Shown piece by piece: positions 34,664 to 39,716 of a stretch of 42,586 bases of DNA. The translations under genes and the position numbers were made by a program. The notes under the pieces were generated by a model. That model had not been told where the DNA came from. It made no database searches and saw only the letters and a list, made by a program, of their open reading frames with translations. The stretch spans positions 1 to 42,586 of the forward strand of contig NZ_ALVY01000204.1 of NCBI RefSeq assembly GCF_000332035.1. The letters are read 5' to 3'. Each line of letters opens with the position of its first letter. The first letter of the stretch is position 1. This DNA comes from Gloeocapsa sp. PCC 73106. GTDB lineage: Bacteria > Cyanobacteriota > Cyanobacteriia > Cyanobacteriales > Gloeocapsaceae.

Positions 34664-35002
34664 ATGAGTGATGCAATTAGAAATCCTCCTTGGGGTACAG
34701 TCACTGTTTTGGAACAAGGTTCCAGCTACCGTATTAACCGCATTGTAGTCAACCCGGGACATCATATCAGTACTCAAATGCACTATCATCGTAGCGAACA
34801 CTGGATTGTAGTGGCGGGTACAGCTAAGGTTATTTGTGGCGATCGCGAAACACTTTTAACTCAAAAACAATCAACTTACGTTCCCATGAATACGCGTCAT
34901 CGTATCGAAAACCCAGGTATCGTTCCCCTGGTGATGATTGAAGTACAAAATGGCGAATATTTGGGAGAAGACGATATTATTCGCTTTGAAGAAAAAGATT
35001 AA
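34664..35002 (+). CDS. Stand-alone cupin, related to mannose-6-phosphate isomerase type II C-termini
   Basis: 112 residues forming one cupin barrel. Cupin motif 1 is PGHHISTQMHYHRSEHWIVV with the metal-binding His residues and Glu (about 33-52); motif 2 is VPMNTRHRIENPG (about 74-86). The flanks WGTVTVLEQGSSYRINRIVV and LVMIEVQNGEYLGEDDI match the isomerase half of bifunctional GDP-mannose pyrophosphorylases. Stand-alone versions exist in cyanobacteria; the activity is assumed, not shown. Confidence 0.82.
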   Translation: MSDAIRNPPWGTVTVLEQGSSYRINRIVVNPGHHISTQMHYHRSEHWIVVAGTAKVICGDRETLLTQKQSTYVPMNTRHRIENPGIVPLVMIEVQNGEYLGEDDIIRFEEKD

Positions 35003-35007
35003 CTGAT

Positions 35008-35051
35008 CTTAAATTACTCATAATAATTTCTTAATCTTAGTCCCCTACAAT
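35008..35051 (+). promoter_or_regulatory. Pho-box-like octamers and -10 of the 5'-nucleotidase gene
   Basis: CTTAAATT (35008), CATAATAA (35019) and CTTAATCT (35030) recur at exactly 11-bp steps, like the cyanobacterial Pho box of TTAA-containing octamers with 3-bp spacers. A TACAAT -10 (35046-35051) follows 8 bases later. The middle octamer is weak. The function of the downstream gene fits PhoB (SphR) control. Confidence 0.5.
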
Positions 35052-35083
35052 CTGACTAAGTAAAACTACTAGACTAAGATTAA
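35031..35083. repeat. 12-bp inverted repeat bracketing the 5'-nucleotidase -10 region
   Basis: TTAATCTTAGTC (35031-35042) and GACTAAGATTAA (35072-35083) are perfect inverted copies 29 bases apart. A third, shorter GACTAAG sits between them (35054-35060). The left arm overlaps the last Pho-like octamer and the right arm ends 8 bases before the ATG. Confidence 0.75.
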
Positions 35084-35091
35084 AAATCCCC

Positions 35092-37659
35092 ATGACATTT
35101 ACTCTACAAATACTTCACACTTCTGACCAAGAAGCAGGTATTCCCGCATTAAGAGACGCGATCGGTCTGTCTGCGGTAATGGAAGCTTTAGAAGACGACT
35201 ACCCCAACAGTATTAAGCTTACCTCCGGGGATGTATATATTTCTGGTCCATTTTATGGAGCGAGTGCTGATATCTACGACTTTTCAGAACAATCTGCGGT
35301 ATCGGGTATAGCGGATATCTTGATTCAAAACGCCTATGGTTGGGACGCAGCAGCGGTAGGAAACCACGAGTTTAGCGCCAGTGATACGGGCTTTTTTAAT
35401 CTAATCGCACCCAATCCTAACATCCGCAACGGTGAAGGGGGTGGTGTAGGAATAGATCCTGCGGTAGGTTATCCGGGAACCAGTTTCCCCTATCTAGCTA
35501 GCAATCTAGACTATTCTGGAGCTACAATACCCCCAGGCTTAAATATAGTAGAAGGCGGTCAAAACGCTCAACCTAACAGTCTTACTAGTAGTGTGGTAGT
35601 AGACGTCAATGGGGAAAGTATAGGGGTACTCGGTGCAGTAACACCTTACTTACCTGCGATCGCCAATATCGGTAATATCAGAATGACTACCGGCGATAAC
35701 ATTACCGCAGCTACACCTATTGCTACTCAGGTAGAAGTGCTAATTGAAAATCTCACCCCAGAAGTTGAGACATTAGTAGCACAGGGTATCAATAAAATCA
35801 TCCTGATGACTCACCTACAGGAAGCAGAGATTGAACAAGCTCTCGCTCAAGCGATAGTAGACCAAAATATACCCATAGACATCCTCATGGGTGGTGGTTC
35901 TCACCGAGTAATGGCGAGTCCTGAAGATCCTTTACGCGCTGATGAAACTCAAACCCAACCTAGATTGCTGATCCCCTATCCTCAAGAGTTTAGTGGCGGT
36001 GATAACACGATTTACTACGTTAATACGGACGCTAACTATCGCTATCTGAGTCAGTTTGTTCCTACCTTCGATGACAATGGCGAAATCATTAGCTTCAGCG
36101 AGGAGAACAGTCAGCCCTACGCTACCGACGTTGCTGGTGTAGATCGCCTGTATCCCGAAGCAATTACTACCTTTGATGATGTCAGAGCACAAGCAGATCC
36201 AGAAGTTGTGGCGATCGTCGATGGTGTTGGTAATTTTGTCAATAGTCTAGATGCTAATATTTTCGGTCAAACTGACGTCTTCCTCAATGGTTTACGCGGC
36301 TCAGTGCGCACCGAAGAGACTAATTTAGGCAATCTTACCGCAGATTCTCAACGTTTCTACTCCCAAAGATTTCTAGATGAGTACGGAGCTGAACTTCTAG
36401 AAGGGTTCGATGAGATTCAACTTTCCTTTAAAAATGGTGGCGGTATTCGCGATATTATCGGTACCTCCTACATCGAAGGTGGAACGAACGAATTAATACA
36501 ATTACCACCTCAAGCTAATCCAGGGGTAGGTAAAGAAGAAGGAGATATCTCTGAATTAGATATCAGTAACTCTCTACGCTTTAATAGTGGTATAGTAGTC
36601 GGAAAGGTTACAGCAGCGGGACTCTATGAACTTGTTGAGCATATGGTTTCAGCCGTAGAACTCGGTAGCGGACGTTTTGGTCAAATTAGTGGCTTCAAAT
36701 TTAGCTTTGATCCTAGTCAACCAGCTCGCACTGATACCCAGCCTGGATCGCGTATCCAGAATCTTGTCCTAACCAACCCAGAAGGCGAAGGAATCCTCAC
36801 CATCGTGGAAAATGGACAGTTACTAGCCGATCCTAATTTAACCTTCAGTATCTCTACCCAAGACTTCCTAGCTAATGGAGGCGATAGCTATCCTACGGTG
36901 ATTACCGATCTAGTGGAACTGATCACCCTAGAAGAGCCAAACAGCGCAGCAGATCTAGAATCTGGTAAAGAACAAGATGCCTTTGCTGAGTTTTTAGCCG
37001 CTGTCTATAACAACGAAAACGGACAGGATCCCTTCGCTGTCGCTGATACCTCCGTATCTGAAGATGAGCGCATTCAAAACCTCGCATTCCGTGAGGATAC
37101 TATCATCGATGACCCGGGAACTCCTTCTCCAGAAGTTCCTGCTATAGTCTTTGGTACCGATGGAGATGACTCCTTTGATACAGAAGTACCCGGAGATAGC
37201 AACTTTATCGGTGACAATCAGATTCTCTTTACTGGTGGAGGAAATGACACCGTAGATATTACTTTTGCTCCCGGAGGAACTAACTCTCGCGTCGATTTAG
37301 GTAGCGGGAATGATTTACTCTTCGCAGGTAGCAATCATCGTATTTTGGGCGAATTAGGTGACGATGTTTTCTTCTTGGGTTCTGGTGAGGGTAACAACAC
37401 AGTTACCGGTGCTGTAGGTAGCGATCAGTTTTGGTTAGTTACTGATGCTGTCGATTTACCCTCTACCCCTAACGTGATTACTGACTTTACTCCTGGTGAG
37501 GATGTGATCGGTTTTGCTAATACTAGTCTTGGTTTTAGCGATTTAACTTTAAATGCACAGGGCGATGATATTATTGTTAACGCTCTGGGACAAGATCTAG
37601 CGATTCTGCGTAACATACAAGTTACTGACTTGAGCGATGCTAACTTCGCTTTTGTGTAA
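35092..37659 (+). CDS. 5'-nucleotidase-type metallophosphatase with RTX C-terminus
   Basis: 855 residues. The N-terminal calcineurin-type domain has LQILHTSDQEAG (metal-binding Asp), IKLTSGDVYISGP, AAAVGNHEFSAS (NHE motif) and KIILMTHLQEAE (His) within about 1-255. The 5'-nucleotidase C-terminal domain at about 395-640 has LTADSQRFYS, FKNGGGIRDIIG and FSISTQDFLANGGDSYP. The tail at about 690-855 has degenerate RTX calcium-binding repeats (GGGNDTVDITF, LGSGNDLLFAG) and a typical RTX end. There is no signal peptide, so type I secretion is likely; the transporter is not in the window. It should release phosphate from extracellular nucleotides. It is preceded by Pho-box-like octamers. Confidence 0.9.
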   Translation: MTFTLQILHTSDQEAGIPALRDAIGLSAVMEALEDDYPNSIKLTSGDVYISGPFYGASADIYDFSEQSAVSGIADILIQNAYGWDAAAVGNHEFSASDTGFFNLIAPNPNIRNGEGGGVGIDPAVGYPGTSFPYLASNLDYSGATIPPGLNIVEGGQNAQPNSLTSSVVVDVNGESIGVLGAVTPYLPAIANIGNIRMTTGDNITAATPIATQVEVLIENLTPEVETLVAQGINKIILMTHLQEAEIEQALAQAIVDQNIPIDILMGGGSHRVMASPEDPLRADETQTQPRLLIPYPQEFSGGDNTIYYVNTDANYRYLSQFVPTFDDNGEIISFSEENSQPYATDVAGVDRLYPEAITTFDDVRAQADPEVVAIVDGVGNFVNSLDANIFGQTDVFLNGLRGSVRTEETNLGNLTADSQRFYSQRFLDEYGAELLEGFDEIQLSFKNGGGIRDIIGTSYIEGGTNELIQLPPQANPGVGKEEGDISELDISNSLRFNSGIVVGKVTAAGLYELVEHMVSAVELGSGRFGQISGFKFSFDPSQPARTDTQPGSRIQNLVLTNPEGEGILTIVENGQLLADPNLTFSISTQDFLANGGDSYPTVITDLVELITLEEPNSAADLESGKEQDAFAEFLAAVYNNENGQDPFAVADTSVSEDERIQNLAFREDTIIDDPGTPSPEVPAIVFGTDGDDSFDTEVPGDSNFIGDNQILFTGGGNDTVDITFAPGGTNSRVDLGSGNDLLFAGSNHRILGELGDDVFFLGSGEGNNTVTGAVGSDQFWLVTDAVDLPSTPNVITDFTPGEDVIGFANTSLGFSDLTLNAQGDDIIVNALGQDLAILRNIQVTDLSDANFAFV

Positions 37660-37681
37660 ACAAACTTAATTTTTTAAAATA

Positions 37682-37724
37682 AAAAACCCTACAAGCAAGT
37701 GTTATTAGAGCTTCTAGGGTTTTT
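37682..37724 (+). terminator. Intrinsic terminator after the 5'-nucleotidase gene
   Basis: AAAAACCCTA-C-AAGC (37682-37696) pairs with GCTT-C-TAGGGTTTTT (37710-37724) around a 13-base loop with one C/C mismatch. The A and T flanks make it able to act in both directions. Confidence 0.85.
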
Positions 37725-37748
37725 ATGTACCACCTACTGTAGAGTTTC

Positions 37749-37758
37749 GAGTATACTC
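37749..37758. promoter_or_regulatory. Palindrome with -10-like hexamer before the prohibitin gene
   Basis: GAGTATACTC is a perfect 10-bp palindrome containing TATACT, 32-41 bases before the start codon. Plausible -10 with an overlapping operator; no clear -35. Confidence 0.3.
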
Positions 37759-37789
37759 ATAGAAACAACATCAATATTTTGAGCTCATC

Positions 37790-38671
37790 ATGAGAAATCT
37801 TAAGTTAAGTCAAATCGTCACCCTAGGAGTTCTTTTTTTCGCAGGTTTAATTGCATTAATATTTCTCAAAAAAACTTTAACCGTCATTCCCGCAGGTGAG
37901 GTAGGAGTATCTGAAGTTTTTGGTAAAGTTTCTGATACCCCGCTTAATCCTGGATTGCATATAATTAATCCTTTAGGGAAAGTAGTCAAATTTTCAACTC
38001 GCTTACAAGATGTCAAAGAAACTGTAGAAACTACCTCTAAAGAAGGTCTCACTATTGAATTAGACGTTAGCTTACAGTATAAAGCTAACCCCAATAAAAT
38101 AATTAGTATTTATCAAAATATCGGTACAGATGAAGAGGAAATTGTTATTTCCCGTTTTCGCTCTATAACTCGTCAAATTACTGCTAATTACCCTTTAAAT
38201 GCTATTTATGGGGAAAAAAGACAAGAAATAGCCAGTGTTTTAAAACAAAATCTTAAAGCTAGTTTAGAGCCTCTTGGTTTTCAAGTAGAAGAAGTGTTAC
38301 TCAGAGAAATAATTCTACCGCAAAGCGTACAAAACGCGATTGAAGCGAAAATAGCAGCAGAACAACAAAGTCTACAAATAGAGTTTGAAATAGTCAAACA
38401 GAGACAACAAGCAGATTTTGCCATAGAAACAGCCCAAAAAACCGCACAAAAGCAAAAAATTGAAGCTCAAGCTAAAGCGGAAAGACAACAGATTGAAGCA
38501 GTAGCGACAGCGGAAGCTCAGCGTATCATTACACAACAACTAACGCCAGCAATTTTACAGTTAAAGACGATTGAAGCCACTCAAGATTTAGCTCAATCCC
38601 CCAATACTAAACTAATTATTCTGGGTGGCGATAATCAGCAACTACCTCAGATTTTTTTCCCTAATGAGTAA
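37790..38671 (+). CDS. Prohibitin-family (SPFH/band 7) membrane protein
   Basis: 293 residues. One N-terminal membrane helix (about 8-26) is followed by the SPFH domain (VIPAGEVGVSEVFGKVSDTP, LNPGLHIINPLGKVV, RLQDVKETVETTSKEGLTIE, VSLQYKANPNKI) to about residue 200. A charged, Gln/Ala-rich coiled coil (about 185-250) follows, with repeated AEAQ/AQAKAERQQIEA. Prohibitins form large membrane rings; in cyanobacteria some bind FtsH proteases. It stands alone between two terminator-like structures. Location among phosphatase genes gives no clear hint of a link. Confidence 0.9.
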   Translation: MRNLKLSQIVTLGVLFFAGLIALIFLKKTLTVIPAGEVGVSEVFGKVSDTPLNPGLHIINPLGKVVKFSTRLQDVKETVETTSKEGLTIELDVSLQYKANPNKIISIYQNIGTDEEEIVISRFRSITRQITANYPLNAIYGEKRQEIASVLKQNLKASLEPLGFQVEEVLLREIILPQSVQNAIEAKIAAEQQSLQIEFEIVKQRQQADFAIETAQKTAQKQKIEAQAKAERQQIEAVATAEAQRIITQQLTPAILQLKTIEATQDLAQSPNTKLIILGGDNQQLPQIFFPNE

Positions 38672-38681
38672 TTAGTTTAAT

Positions 38682-38748
38682 ATAAGTTTAACTTATCTTT
38701 AAAAAATAGTTGATAAATATTCTTAATAAGTTTAAACTACCTTTAAAG
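38682..38748. promoter_or_regulatory. A+T-rich palindromes upstream of the second PEP-CTERM gene
   Basis: ATAAGTT-T-AACTTAT (38682-38696) is a perfect palindrome. TTTAACTT (38687) and TTTAAAAA (38698) lie 11 bp apart, and GTTTAAAC (38730) and CTTTAAAG (38741) likewise. This may be a degenerate Pho-like array or a weak prohibitin terminator; base composition alone could produce it. Confidence 0.25.
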
Positions 38749-38780
38749 AATTACTTGCAATAAGTGCGAGGCTGAAGCTA

Positions 38781-39527
38781 ATGTCACACTATTTAGTCAG
38801 AACGACCGCGATCGCTTTAACGGCGTCTATTGGGATAGCTATACCTACAGTATCCCAAGCAGTAACTTATGGATTTAGTTGGACAGGTCAAATCGCCGGA
38901 TTGCAAATCAGAGGAACATTTGGTTATGACGAAAATGCTAGTTATACTGGTGGTATCGTTAGAACGGATGACCTAGATTTTTTGAGTGTATCCTTCTATG
39001 ATTCCGAGGGGAGCTTATTGAGAAGTTATCCAAATAATCATTTAGATCCTGGAGTAAACTTCAATTTTGATACCCAAACTGAGACAATCCTTCAAGAGGG
39101 TCTTTTTGATGGTCCCGAGGGTATCACCATTGGAGGAGAGAATTATGATATAGAAAGTGAAAACATCATCAACGGTGAAGAACCACAAAGTGGTTTAACC
39201 TTTTGGTCAGACCCCCCAAGAAGCAGCAGCCCTCACGTCCATTTTAGTGATTGGTTAGACGACTTTGGTCTTCCTCTTGCTTTTAGTAACCATGCAGATG
39301 TTGCCTTTCCTTTCCGTACGACCCAGCAATTAATTGACACAGGCAGAACCAATCCTATTTTTGTCCCACCTCAGGGTACACCAGCTACTCCTCTAGATCA
39401 AGTTGGAGAGTTTGCTCAAGCATTCCCCATTGCAGAACCCATACCTGAACCCCTAACCATCCTAGGAACAGGACTAGCTCTAGCATCTCTACCCGTATTA
39501 AAAAAAGCACGTCACAGTAAAAACTAA
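38781..39527 (+). CDS. Secreted PEP-CTERM sorting-domain protein
   Basis: 248 residues. The signal peptide is TTAIALTASIGIAIPTVSQA (about 8-27), directly followed by VTYGFSWTGQIAGLQIRGTF, a pattern of short PEP-CTERM proteins with a beta-sandwich start. The middle is acidic and rich in D, G, N and S, with no catalytic motif. The C-terminal sorting signal is IPEPLTILGTGLALASLPVL followed by KKARHSKN; nearly the same tail ends the protein at 15468-16223. Exosortase processing is expected. A strong terminator follows, so it is its own transcription unit. Confidence 0.82.
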   Translation: MSHYLVRTTAIALTASIGIAIPTVSQAVTYGFSWTGQIAGLQIRGTFGYDENASYTGGIVRTDDLDFLSVSFYDSEGSLLRSYPNNHLDPGVNFNFDTQTETILQEGLFDGPEGITIGGENYDIESENIINGEEPQSGLTFWSDPPRSSSPHVHFSDWLDDFGLPLAFSNHADVAFPFRTTQQLIDTGRTNPIFVPPQGTPATPLDQVGEFAQAFPIAEPIPEPLTILGTGLALASLPVLKKARHSKN

Positions 39528-39558
39528 ACTCTTATTTATTATTGCCCAACTGTAATCG

Positions 39559-39594
39559 CCTACAATCTAAAGCACCAGATTGTAGGTTTTCTTT
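39559..39594 (+). terminator. Intrinsic terminator after the second PEP-CTERM gene
   Basis: CCTACAATCT (39559-39568) and AGATTGTAGG (39577-39586) form a perfect 10-bp stem with an 8-base loop, followed by TTTTCTTTT. Confidence 0.92.
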
Positions 39595-39629
39595 TGTGCT
39601 TGAGTCAGTAGTTTATTTGTTCTGCGTAA

Positions 39630-39670
39630 CTTAACTTAAATTTAATTCCGATACAATCTTCCCTTAATAG
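39630..39670 (+). promoter_or_regulatory. Pho-box-like tandem octamers upstream of the GDPD-phosphatase gene
   Basis: Four octamers start at exact 11-bp steps: CTTAACTT (39630), TTTAATTC (39641), TACAATCT (39652) and CTTAATAG (39663). Three contain TTAA. The reported cyanobacterial Pho box is three or more CTTAACCT-like octamers with 3-bp spacers. A -10 candidate (TACTTT or TTAAAT, about 39679-39688) follows. The gene is a predicted phosphatase, which supports the call. Confidence 0.6.
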
Positions 39671-39716
39671 TAATCAGTTACTTTAAATGTGTTAGCTTTA
39701 ATCCTCAACAACACAA

